Of a DNA stretch of 40,289 nt, positions 26,690 to 33,887 are shown piece after piece. The first letter of the stretch is position 1. Each line of letters begins with the position of its first letter. The stretch is from positions 1 to 40,289 of the forward strand of contig NZ_SMKR01000055.1 in assembly GCF_004348725.1 (NCBI RefSeq), in the 5' to 3' direction. The notes under the pieces are model-generated. The model was not told where the DNA came from, made no database searches, and saw only the letters and a list, made by a program, of their open reading frames with translations. This DNA comes from Kribbella turkmenica (lineage in GTDB: Bacteria; Actinomycetota; Actinomycetes; Propionibacteriales; Kribbellaceae). The position numbers were made by a program, and so were the translations under genes.

Positions 26690-27901
26690 TCAGGCGGGAG
26701 TGCGGCCGACGACGTACAGGCGTTGGGTGGTTTCCTGGCGAGCCGCGACCGGTCCGCGGAGGTACCACTCGAGGTCGACGAGCCCGGCGGACTCCAGCAC
26801 GCCGACCACGAAGGCCAGGTCGTGCAGCACGTAGTCGAGGTCGACCTCGTGGCCCTGGAACTCGTCGACGTGACGGACCTGGTCTCCGGCGTGCAGTCCG
26901 AGGACGAGCCAGCCGCCGGGATCGAGCGGACGCACCAAGGCGGCGATCGCGTCGGGCAGCTCCGACGCGGCCAGGTGGATGAGCGAGTACCACGCCAGGA
27001 CGGCTGCCCAGCCGGAGCTGGTCGGCGGCCGGCCGAGTCGCCGGAGGTCGCCGACCTCGAAGTTCCGGTCCGGGAACCGCCGGCGTGCCTCGGCCACCAT
27101 CTCGGGCGCGAAGTCGATCCCGGTGGCGTCCGCGTCATGATCGGCCAGGTACGCGGTGATGTGGCCCGGCCCGGAGCCGACCTCTACGACCGGCCGGCCG
27201 GCGGCGTGCGCGACGACCCGGTCGAGCAGCCACGTCTCGAAGGGGAGTCGGTCCAGTTCGTCGACGAGCTTGTCGGCGTACGTCGTCGCGACGGTGTCGT
27301 ACGCCGTACGCACCTTGGTGTCCCGTACGTCGGTGCCGTCGGCGATCACGGCGTCCCGGTCGACCGCCGGGGCGGCGAGGGGGGCGACGTCCTCCGGCAG
27401 CGGCCCGAGGAGATGAATCCAGCGGTGGTCGTGCTGACCTGCGCGACGTTCGAGCGCACGGACGAGCGGTTCGGGACGCGCGGCCATCCGGCGCAGGCAG
27501 GCCTCGACGTCGGCGCGGTCGGCGAACGGGTGAAGTCGCTCGGTGCGTGTCCGCAGTTCGCCGGGTGCCTGGGCGCCTCGAAGGAGCAGCACGGTCAGCA
27601 GCGCCCGCTCGTCCGGCTCGAGTTCGAGCCGCTCGTCCAGGAGTTGGTGGTACTTCAGAGTCCGCCGGCCCGTGTCCACCCAGACGACCCGCAGCAGCTC
27701 ACGATCCCGGAGTGACCGCGCGACCCGCTCCACCGTTCCCTGGTCGTAGTCGACGACCGGATCGCGGTTGCTCGTCTGATTGCAGGCTGTTCGTAGTGCG
27801 TTGGCGGTCAATGGGTACGACGCCGGCACCGTCGTCTGCTTCTCCATCAAGCTCCCGAGAACACGCTGATCCTCGGCATCCAGAACAGGAAGTCCGCTCA
27901 C
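26690..27901 (-). CDS. YceH (DUF480) domain fused to a SAM methyltransferase
   Basis: 403-aa two-domain protein. Residues about 1-170 match the YceH/DUF480 family, a double winged-helix fold of unknown function: VLDAEDQRVLGSLMEKQ, ACNQTSNRDPVVDY and LLTVLLLRGAQAPGELRTRT are close to the E. coli YceH pattern. Residues about 200-403 form a class I methyltransferase: VVEVGSGPGHITAYLA, ATGIDFAPEMVAEAR, and LVRPLDPGGWLVLGLHAG. The start is the GTG at 27901, where YceH similarity begins; the longer frame back to 28273 runs through the zinc-ribbon gene and is rejected. The fusion could mean that a DNA- or RNA-binding module directs a methyltransferase. Confidence 0.88.
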   Translation of the reverse strand: MSGLPVLDAEDQRVLGSLMEKQTTVPASYPLTANALRTACNQTSNRDPVVDYDQGTVERVARSLRDRELLRVVWVDTGRRTLKYHQLLDERLELEPDERALLTVLLLRGAQAPGELRTRTERLHPFADRADVEACLRRMAARPEPLVRALERRAGQHDHRWIHLLGPLPEDVAPLAAPAVDRDAVIADGTDVRDTKVRTAYDTVATTYADKLVDELDRLPFETWLLDRVVAHAAGRPVVEVGSGPGHITAYLADHDADATGIDFAPEMVAEARRRFPDRNFEVGDLRRLGRPPTSSGWAAVLAWYSLIHLAASELPDAIAALVRPLDPGGWLVLGLHAGDQVRHVDEFQGHEVDLDYVLHDLAFVVGVLESAGLVDLEWYLRGPVAARQETTQRLYVVGRTPA

Positions 27902-27932
27902 TCCCCCGACCCTAGTTCCCCGCCGGTCCCCA

Positions 27933-27975
27933 CAGCACCACGCACCGCACCCGGGAGGCGGTGCGCGGCGTGCTG
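27933..27975 (-). terminator. Hairpin terminator after the small zinc-ribbon gene
   Basis: Stem CAGCAC plus CGCACCGC (27933-27938, 27941-27948) with GCGGTGCG plus GTGCTG (27958-27965, 27970-27975), an 8-bp and a 6-bp helix split by a small internal loop. It lies between the minus-strand genes at 28012 and 27901. Confidence 0.55.
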
Positions 27976-28011
27976 TCGGGTCCGGCGTGGCTGAATCTTC
28001 GGTGAGGGCTG

Positions 28012-28266
28012 TCAGCCGGGTTGGTAGCTGTCGGGGTCGATCAGGGCCACGGGTTCGACGCCGGTGGTGTTGCAGCGATCGCAGGGAAGACCGTGGATGA
28101 TGCCGCCGCCGGCGCACTTGCTGCAGAGGCCGTCGTGCCAGGAGTCGCCGTCGAGGGACTGATGTGGGGCCGGGTAATGGGTGTCGGCCAGGTAGCACTC
28201 GACGCCGGTCACCGCGTGGACGCGACCGCACAGGTCCTTCCCGACACCTCTGCGTAGCTCGCTCAA
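28012..28266 (-). CDS. Small zinc-ribbon-like hypothetical protein
   Basis: 84-aa protein with CSKCAGGGIIHGLPCDRCNTTG near the C-terminus (about 48-69): two CxxC pairs spaced like a single DnaJ-type zinc module, so it probably binds one zinc ion. Two further cysteines (CGRVHAVTGVEC) precede it. I do not recognise a named family. The TTG at 28266 is preceded by GGAGAG at 7 bases; no ATG is available. Codon use looks like that of the neighbours, and a hairpin follows the gene, supporting that it is real. Its stop is 110 bp before the YceH fusion gene. Confidence 0.6.
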   Translation of the reverse strand: MSELRRGVGKDLCGRVHAVTGVECYLADTHYPAPHQSLDGDSWHDGLCSKCAGGGIIHGLPCDRCNTTGVEPVALIDPDSYQPG

Positions 28267-28359
28267 ACGTCAACTCTCCGGAGTCGTGCTCACCTGCCGA
28301 CGGCGCGCGGCCGTCAGGAAATGAGGTGGTCAGCGGCCATCAGCAGATGGGTGGGGTGG

Positions 28360-28833
28360 TCAGCTGGCCTGCATCCAGGGTTGGGTCAGGACGGATTGCG
28401 GATCGGTGGTGGCCGTGAGCGCCGGGGTGCTGGACAGACGCAGGCTGGTCTCGACCAGGTCGTAAAAGGTCTCCACCGCGCGGATCAGGTCATCCGCCTC
28501 GCGGGTCGTGACCGCGCGCTCCAGACCGGCTTCGGCCGCGGCACGCTGCGAGGCGCCGGCGGCGAAGAACGTCGCCCACTCGCCGAACTCCGGCGCGACC
28601 TCGGCCAGCAGGACCCAGGCGTTGCGCTGGACCCGTCGGCGAGCGCCGGAGCGCACCGGGCGGGCGCGGACGGCGAGAACCGCGGCCGCGACCCGGAGAG
28701 CCGCGACGTGTGCGCTCGAGTAGCGAATCAGGTGGTCGGTCGTCGCTCTCGCCTCGGTGAGCGCCGTGCGTGCGCGGGACAGCTCGCGGCTGGCCGCGCC
28801 GGCGGCTGCCGGGGATACCGGTGAGACAGTCAT
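28360..28833 (-). CDS. SAV_6107-type HEPN domain protein
   Basis: 157-aa, mostly helical protein. The pattern RYSSAHVAALRVAAAVLAVRARP (quoted in part: RYSSAH at 37-42), then VAPEFGEWATFFAAGA and VTTREADDLIRAVETFYDLVE, agrees with the actinobacterial SAV_6107 HEPN family as I know it. HEPN domains are often RNases with an R-x4-6-H motif, and Arg37-x4-His42 fits; nuclease activity here is inference. The ATG overlaps the DUF6504 stop by 4 bp (ATGA), so the two are coupled. The pair lies downstream of a promoter with a LexA-like site, which suggests a role in the DNA-damage response. Confidence 0.8.
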   Translation of the reverse strand: MTVSPVSPAAAGAASRELSRARTALTEARATTDHLIRYSSAHVAALRVAAAVLAVRARPVRSGARRRVQRNAWVLLAEVAPEFGEWATFFAAGASQRAAAEAGLERAVTTREADDLIRAVETFYDLVETSLRLSSTPALTATTDPQSVLTQPWMQAS

Positions 28834-29645
28834 CGGTCGGTCACCCTTTCCAGTTGCCAGCGGCCGGAATCCGGGTCGTGTGCGAGGTCGAACAGCTCAC
28901 GCCGCCCGTGCCGGCCGCACCCCGCCTCCACCCGGTACACCGAACGCCGAGGCCCCCAGTCCGCGTCCAGCACGCCGACCGCAGCCGGACTCTCGGACAC
29001 ACCCGCCGTGCCGGCGCTCCCCGTCACAGCGAGAGCGGTCGTGGCGCCCGCAGCCGGAGCGAGAGCGGTCGTGGCGCCCGCAGCCGGAGCGAGAGCGGTC
29101 GTGGCGCCCGCAGCCGGAGCGAGAGCGGTCGTGGCGCCCGCAGCCGGAGCGAGAGCGGTCGTGGAGGAGCTCCGGGCCGGAGCAGAGGTGGTCGTGGCCC
29201 TCCCGGCGGGAGCGAGGGCGGTGGTGCTCCCGCCGGGAGCGTGCGTGGCGAAACGGTCCGGGCGAGATCGAGGGCTCGCCGGCGCAGCCACGCCGTTCGA
29301 GTGCGCGCCGTTCGAGTGCGCACCGTTCGAGTGCGCACCGTTCGAGTGCGCACCGTTCGAGTGTGCGCCGTTCAGGCGGGCGCCGGTGTGCGCCGACCTG
29401 ACTTCCAATCGGCCGTCGTAGGCGGCGTCAGCACTGGCGTCGAAGGACGCTCCCGGGCGGTTGTCGTAGGAGGCGCCGAGGCCGGCGCCGATGATGCCTC
29501 GTTCCCACCAGGCGGCGGTTTCGGTCCAGTGAGCTTGCACGGAGCAGACGCGCCACAACCGGCCGCGCCAGAGGAACTGCTCCGGGGTCTCGACGCCGTC
29601 CACGGCATCCGAGCGCACTTCGACGGCCTCGTCGAACTCCCACAT
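28830..29645 (-). CDS. DUF6504-like protein with two repeat arrays
   Basis: 271-aa protein. The first 47 residues (EAVEVRSD, PEQFLWRGRLWRV, HWTETAAWWE) and the last 40 (YRVEAGCGRHGRRELFDLAHDP, GRWQLERV) look like the two halves of an actinobacterial DUF6504 protein, normally much shorter. Between them lies about 180 residues of low complexity, with five SNGAH pentads (about 92-118) and four TTALAPAAGA decads (about 162-201). The ATG at 29645 has AGGAGG 9 bases upstream. The frame is open further upstream without similarity. The function is unknown; the LexA-like promoter and the HEPN partner suggest a DNA-damage link. Confidence 0.75.
   Translation of the reverse strand: MWEFDEAVEVRSDAVDGVETPEQFLWRGRLWRVCSVQAHWTETAAWWERGIIGAGLGASYDNRPGASFDASADAAYDGRLEVRSAHTGARLNGAHSNGAHSNGAHSNGAHSNGAHSNGVAAPASPRSRPDRFATHAPGGSTTALAPAGRATTTSAPARSSSTTALAPAAGATTALAPAAGATTALAPAAGATTALAPAAGATTALAVTGSAGTAGVSESPAAVGVLDADWGPRRSVYRVEAGCGRHGRRELFDLAHDPDSGRWQLERVTDR
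29041..29160 (-). repeat. Four perfect 30-bp tandem repeats in the DUF6504 gene
   Basis: Copies at 29041-29070, 29071-29100, 29101-29130 and 29131-29160 are identical, with a 12-bp partial copy at 29029-29040. They are in frame and encode TTALAPAAGA decads. Perfect identity indicates recent expansion. Confidence 0.97.
29291..29365 (-). repeat. Five 15-bp tandem repeats in the DUF6504 gene
   Basis: Five 15-bp units starting at 29291, differing at one or two bases, encode SNGAH pentads in frame. Each unit contains TTCGAG-like sequence but no LexA-type palindrome. Confidence 0.95.
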
Positions 29646-30006
29646 GTTCCATCGCCTCCTGTGCACGAATCGCTTCCCTTGATCGGCGGCCCGACGGGCG
29701 GGCACGAGGTGGGGGTCGAGGACCACCTCGGCGCCCGGCCCGCCGGAACCACCGGAGTCCGATGCGGCCGCAACTCCGCACCGGAGCCGTCCAGCTGCCC
29801 GGATCACCCGTCTCCGCTCTCCCGACGAGATCGGTTCGGAGGTAATCGAACATCTGTTCGAACACGAACAGCGTATCCCCGCCCGCCGACAAACGTCAAC
29901 GGGCCGTAAGCCCGGCGCGTCCCCACGCGACCGGTCCGCCGTCCACACTGAGGAAGAGACGAGCGCCGTACACCGGAACGGCGCCAGGAGAACGGAAGAG
30001 GCAAGG
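29646..30006. other. Intergenic region between the DUF6504 and DM13 genes
   Basis: About 360 bp without a supported gene. It contains the LexA-type promoter and the long leader of the DUF6504-HEPN unit. The plus-strand part (29900-30006) leads to the DM13 gene; no clear promoter is seen there. Open frames across the leader look like shadows. Confidence 0.5.
29846..29899 (-). promoter_or_regulatory. SOS-type promoter: -35, -10 and LexA box
   Basis: On the minus strand, TTGACG (29899-29894) and TACGCT (29875-29870) are spaced by 18 bp. Right after them, at the expected start point, is the perfect palindrome TCGAAC-ATCT-GTTCGA (29846-29861), which matches the actinobacterial LexA consensus TCGAAC-N4-GTTCGA. 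Binding there should block transcription until DNA damage. The start would be near 29863, leaving a leader of about 215 nt before the DUF6504 ATG. Confidence 0.8.
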
Positions 30007-30585
30007 ATGCCGAAGCTCAGGTCGCGTTGGCGGGCAGCACTGGTCGCCGCGGCGGCGGTGGCCGTCGTGGTCACCGCGGTCGCGTTGCCGCTCTTCCAGC
30101 CCTGGCGACTCTTCACCGACAAGGTCGTCGACGAAGCGCTGCCCGGCGCCGTTCCGATCTCCACACAGTCATCGTCGACGACGCCACCGACAGTTTCGGA
30201 GAAGCCGTCCGCGACCACCCGGCCCGCCGGGCCCGAGGTTCTGCTGACCGGGAAACTGATCACCCACGAGCACGACACCGAGGGCACGGTCGCCGTACTG
30301 CGGCTGCCCGACGGCTCGCGCGTGCTCCGCCTGGAGAACCTGGCCACCTCCGACGGTCCGGACCTCAAGGTCTGGCTCAGCGACGCCGCGGTGGTCCCCG
30401 GCCGCAAGGGCTGGCACGTGTTCGACGACGGCGAGTACCGAAACCTCGGCAGCCTGAAGGGCAACCACGGGAACCAGAACTACGTGATCCCGAAGGACGT
30501 CGAACTCACCGACTTCCGCAGCGTGGCCATCTGGTGCGACCGCTTCAACGTCTCGTTCGGGGCGGCCGAGCTCAGGTCGGCGTGA
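30007..30585 (+). CDS. DM13 domain protein, membrane-anchored
   Basis: 192-aa protein with an N-terminal membrane anchor or signal (about 9-32), the LFTDKVVDEALPGA stretch common in actinobacterial DM13 proteins, a Ser/Thr/Pro linker (about 50-72), and an extracytoplasmic DM13 domain (about 75-190). The hallmark VAIWCDRFNVSFGAAEL with its single conserved Cys is present. DM13 is proposed to be a redox or electron-transfer domain, but this is a prediction. The ATG at 30007 follows an AGAGGCAAGG-type site. The YbaK gene follows 22 bp later. Confidence 0.87.
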   Translation: MPKLRSRWRAALVAAAAVAVVVTAVALPLFQPWRLFTDKVVDEALPGAVPISTQSSSTTPPTVSEKPSATTRPAGPEVLLTGKLITHEHDTEGTVAVLRLPDGSRVLRLENLATSDGPDLKVWLSDAAVVPGRKGWHVFDDGEYRNLGSLKGNHGNQNYVIPKDVELTDFRSVAIWCDRFNVSFGAAELRSA

Positions 30586-30607
30586 CCGGCCGCCTAAGCT
30601 GCCGAGG

Positions 30608-31078
30608 GTGAGCAATCATCCCAACGTGCAACAGGTGGCCGACGCGCTCCGGACGGCCGGCGCCACCGGCGAGATCGTGATCCTGGACGAGGCGGTCCCG
30701 ACCGCGGCGGCCGCGGCGGCGGAGCTCGGCTGCGAGGTCGGCGCGATCGCGAACAGCCTGATCTTCGAGGGCGACGGCGCACCGGTGTTGATCCTGACGT
30801 CCGGCGCGCACCGGGTCGACACCGCCAAGGCGGCCGCCGAGCTCGGCATCGGCAAGCTGCGCCGCGCCAAGCCGGAGTTCGTCAAGGAGCACACCGGCCA
30901 GTCCATCGGCGGCGTCGCCCCGGTCGGTCACCCGCACAAGGTCGCGACGTACGTCGACACGGCCCTCGAGCAGTACGACGTCGTCTGGGCGGCCGCCGGC
31001 ATACCCCACTCGGTCTTCCCCACCACGTACGCCGAGCTCCTGACCCTCACCAACGGCACCCCGATCACGGTGAACTGA
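30608..31078 (+). CDS. YbaK/EbsC-type aminoacyl-tRNA deacylase
   Basis: 156-aa single-domain protein of the YbaK/ProX family, which hydrolyses mischarged aminoacyl-tRNAs such as Cys-tRNAPro. Characteristic parts are AAAELGCEVGAIANSLIFEG (QIVKTLvF-like), the conserved lysine/arginine strand TAKAAAELGIGKLRRAKPEFV, and GQSIGGVAPVGHP near residue 97-109. The order matches YbaK/EbsC members rather than a ProRS insertion domain. Start GTG at 30608 with GAGGGTG nearby. A long terminator hairpin follows. Confidence 0.9.
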   Translation: MSNHPNVQQVADALRTAGATGEIVILDEAVPTAAAAAAELGCEVGAIANSLIFEGDGAPVLILTSGAHRVDTAKAAAELGIGKLRRAKPEFVKEHTGQSIGGVAPVGHPHKVATYVDTALEQYDVVWAAAGIPHSVFPTTYAELLTLTNGTPITVN

Positions 31079-31129
31079 CCACAGCAGGGTCGCCGACCGC
31101 AGGAACCGCGGCCAGTTCTCGTACTCACG

Positions 31130-31167
31130 CGACGAAGCCGTCCAGCAAGGACTGGACGGCTTCGTCG
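31130..31167. terminator. Long hairpin terminator
   Basis: Perfect 16-bp stem, 31130-31145 with 31152-31167, and a 6-base loop. It lies between the convergent YbaK and amidase genes and can act in both directions. It is the longest perfect simple stem in the window. Confidence 0.85.
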
Positions 31168-31181
31168 ATCACCTCGTCGGA

Positions 31182-33101
31182 CTAGACGGCCGGGCGGAGG
31201 TCCACGTCGGCGGCTCGGACGTAGGCCATGCGGTGGCCGAACCAGATCTGGTAGTAGCGGTCCTTGCCGAGGACCTGGACGTGGTCGGTCGGGGGCTGGC
31301 CGTCGAAGGTCACCGCGCGGTAGTAGTCGGTCTCGATGGACGCGTCGCCGACCGGGTAGGCCTGACCCGCGAGGATCGAGTACTGCAGCGGCGTGACCAC
31401 CTGGTACGGGATGCCCTCCGGGTACGCCGACTGCTCCGGGTAGGCACGCCCGTAGACCGGCACCGACGCCAGGCCCTTCTTCGGCTTCACCACGAGTCCC
31501 CGCTTGGCGAACGCGTCCGGAGCCGAGGCGGGACTCTTGAACCAGGCGATCGCGCCGAGGTACCAGACAGCCACCCAGTCACCCTGCCGCTTCGCCACGA
31601 CGTACTGCGAACCGGCGGCGGCTCGTGCACCGATGTCCGAGACCACCGTCGTGCTGTCCGAGCCGTCGGGATGCAGGCCGATGTCCTTGACCAACGGGGC
31701 CGCGTCGTCCGGCGCCTGCCGCAGGTACACGAAGTTGGTGCCCTGCGGGGTGCAGGTGGTGCCGGCGCCGGTGCAGTTGGTCAGCACCTGCACGTTGTCG
31801 TCGAAGCCGGGCTTGATGGTGACGATCGAGCCGGGCTTCACCGGGAACACTGACTTGCCCCAGATCGGCGCTTCGAGCAGGTCGAAGTAGTGCTCCCAGT
31901 CCCAGTACGGTCCCGGGTCCCAGTGCATGCCGCGGACCGTCCTGGGGACCGTCCCCGGGATCTGGTCGTGCCCGATGATGTGAGCCCGGTCCAGCGGGAT
32001 GTTGTTCCTGGCGGCCAGGTAGCGGACCAGCTTGGCCGAGTTGCGGTAGAGCGACTCGGTGTACCAGGTCGCACCCTGGGCCGCGAAACCCTCGTGCTCG
32101 ATGCCGATGCTGTGCATGTTCACATACCAGTTGCCGGCGTGCCAGGCGACGTCGTCGGCCTTGACGTGCTGCCAGGTGTGGCCGTCGGACGAGCGCATCG
32201 TGTACTGCCAGCTCACGTACGTCGGGTCCTGCACCAGCCGCAGCGTCCCCTGCCAACTGGTCTCGGTGTCGTGAATGATGATGTAGTCGATCTTGCCGGT
32301 CTTGGGCCGGTCCGCGAGGTCGTGGTTGCCGTAGTCGCCACCACCCAGGTCCTGGTACGGCGCCGGCAGCCACTCGCAACCCAGCGACGTCGGGCACTCC
32401 ACTCCGGAGCTGGACGCCTTCGTGCCGGCGGGCAACGACAGCTTGTTCACCTGCGACTTGTCCGGGCTGACCGCCACGGCAGGCATGACGACCTGCTGCC
32501 CGGTGTTCGTCGTCCGGGCGGCGCCGCGAGCCATGATCGAGTAGACGTCGTCGGCGAGGACTGCCGCGGCCACACGGTCCGAGGCCTCCGCGTACGACGC
32601 CACCGCGCCGTACCACTCGGCGACCGAGGTTTCGGCGCCGACCGGGTGACCGAGCGAGCGCTGATACGACGCCAGCAGCGCGGCACCGCCTTCGATGTTC
32701 GCCGCGGTGTCATTGCGCAGGGCAACCGGGTCCAGACCGGTCAGCTCGGACGCCTTGTACAGCGTGCGCAGCGAGCTCGTCCTTGCGACCTTGCGCTTGC
32801 CGGACAGGTCGACGACCGTGGATGGGTCCACGGCAGTGAGGTGCATCGGACCGTAGCCGCCGTCGGTGCTGGATGCGCCCCGGTGGTCGTCCCAGCGGGT
32901 CTCGGCGTACGACACGGCGAGCAGCACGGACTCCGGTACGCCGTACTTCGCGGCGGCGGCGCTGAACGCGGACGCGGCCTCGGCGGACGGGCCCGGGGTC
33001 GAGGCGGCCGCGGGTGGACCGCCGGACGACGACACGCCGGTCACCGTGATGGCCAGCGCTACCGCAGTCATTGCGGCGAGAATCTTCGGACGACGACGCA
33101 T
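31182..33101 (-). CDS. Secreted two-domain peptidoglycan hydrolase (lysozyme-like plus amidase_2)
   Basis: 639-aa exported protein with a Sec-type signal peptide (about 1-35, ending in an Ala-rich region). Residues about 40-200 resemble a lysozyme/lytic-transglycosylase-like domain (AAKYGVPESVLLAVSYAETR, Glu67 as possible catalytic residue; GGYGPMHLT). Residues about 265-415 form an N-acetylmuramoyl-L-alanine amidase (amidase_2/PGRP) domain with zinc ligands His277 (IIIHDTE), His378 (IIGHDQIPG) and Asp395 (HWDPGP), and Glu335 (SIGIEHEG). The rest (about 420-639) is beta-rich, perhaps SH3-like wall binding. The ATG at 33101 has AGGAGA 6 bases upstream. Confidence 0.88.
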   Translation of the reverse strand: MRRRPKILAAMTAVALAITVTGVSSSGGPPAAASTPGPSAEAASAFSAAAAKYGVPESVLLAVSYAETRWDDHRGASSTDGGYGPMHLTAVDPSTVVDLSGKRKVARTSSLRTLYKASELTGLDPVALRNDTAANIEGGAALLASYQRSLGHPVGAETSVAEWYGAVASYAEASDRVAAAVLADDVYSIMARGAARTTNTGQQVVMPAVAVSPDKSQVNKLSLPAGTKASSSGVECPTSLGCEWLPAPYQDLGGGDYGNHDLADRPKTGKIDYIIIHDTETSWQGTLRLVQDPTYVSWQYTMRSSDGHTWQHVKADDVAWHAGNWYVNMHSIGIEHEGFAAQGATWYTESLYRNSAKLVRYLAARNNIPLDRAHIIGHDQIPGTVPRTVRGMHWDPGPYWDWEHYFDLLEAPIWGKSVFPVKPGSIVTIKPGFDDNVQVLTNCTGAGTTCTPQGTNFVYLRQAPDDAAPLVKDIGLHPDGSDSTTVVSDIGARAAAGSQYVVAKRQGDWVAVWYLGAIAWFKSPASAPDAFAKRGLVVKPKKGLASVPVYGRAYPEQSAYPEGIPYQVVTPLQYSILAGQAYPVGDASIETDYYRAVTFDGQPPTDHVQVLGKDRYYQIWFGHRMAYVRAADVDLRPAV

Positions 33102-33275
33102 GTTGTTTCTCCTGAACCGACGGCGGGGATGCCGGTCACACAGACTGGCAACCTGATCACTGTGAGTCGAGGCGACCCGGAAGTCAACGGTTAACCAAAA
33201 CTCGCCGTGCGAGGTTCGATACTGACAAGGCGGTCGTCGGACGGGGTGGCGACACAGGGTTACGGAGCAGGACAC

Positions 33276-33887
33276 ATGGAAGCGTTGCCGTTGGCGTTCA
33301 CGTCGGGCTGGGCGAGTGGCATCAACGCCTACGCCTGCGTGCTGATCCTGGGTCTGCTCGGCCGGTTCGCCGGCGCCGACGACGTACCCACGGCCCTGAC
33401 CGGCAACGGCGTGCTGATCGCAGCGGGCGTCCTCTTCCTCTTCGAGTTCGTCGCCGACAAGATCCCATACGTCGACTCCGCCTGGGACGCGATCTCGACG
33501 GTGATCCGGCCGACGGTCGGCGCGATCGTCGCCGCGCTGCTGTCCGGTGAGGCGAGCACGCTGGAGCAGGCCGCGGTGGCGACCGCCGGCGGCCTGGTCG
33601 CCTTGCTCTCGCACGCGGTCAAGTCGAGTCTGCGGCTGGCGATCAACACCTCCCCCGAGCCGGTCACCAACATCGCCGCGTCGTCGGGTGAGGACATCGC
33701 CGTCGTCGGCGTGATGTCCCTGGCCGCCTTCCATCCCGAGGCAGCGCTCGTCATCGCCGGTGTCCTGCTGGTGCTCGGCCTGATCGGGGTGTACGTCGCC
33801 TTCCGCTTCATCAAGCGCGGGTACGCGAGGTTCAAGGCGTGGCGGGAGAAACGCGGTGACCCGGCGACCGGGAGCAGTGCTGTCTGA
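33276..33887 (+). CDS. DUF4126 family membrane protein
   Basis: 203-aa protein with about four to five hydrophobic segments and the family pattern GWASGINAYACVLILGLLGR near the N-terminus and FEFVADKIPYVDSAWDAI. Its function is unknown. I choose the ATG at 33276 (GGAG 8 bases upstream), not the upstream frame start at 33207, because the family begins here. The stop overlaps the ATG of the oxidoreductase by 1 bp (TGATG), so the two are coupled. The 174-bp gap to the amidase gene contains a TTGACT-like -35 for the amidase, but no clear -10. Confidence 0.87.
   Translation: MEALPLAFTSGWASGINAYACVLILGLLGRFAGADDVPTALTGNGVLIAAGVLFLFEFVADKIPYVDSAWDAISTVIRPTVGAIVAALLSGEASTLEQAAVATAGGLVALLSHAVKSSLRLAINTSPEPVTNIAASSGEDIAVVGVMSLAAFHPEAALVIAGVLLVLGLIGVYVAFRFIKRGYARFKAWREKRGDPATGSSAV

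Noticed and set aside
29029..29365. Repeats considered as a CRISPR array
   Set aside because: Units are contiguous without spacers, of two different lengths (30 and 15 bp), and in frame with a gene.
33102..33275. c-di-AMP (ydaO) riboswitch before the wall hydrolase
   Set aside because: Such riboswitches occur before actinobacterial hydrolases, but the gap is only 174 bp and shows no matching long folded leader.
31182..33734. 850-codon reading of the amidase gene
   Set aside because: The extra N-terminal part runs antisense to the DUF4126 gene and lacks similarity; the signal peptide begins at the ATG at 33101 with a good ribosome site.
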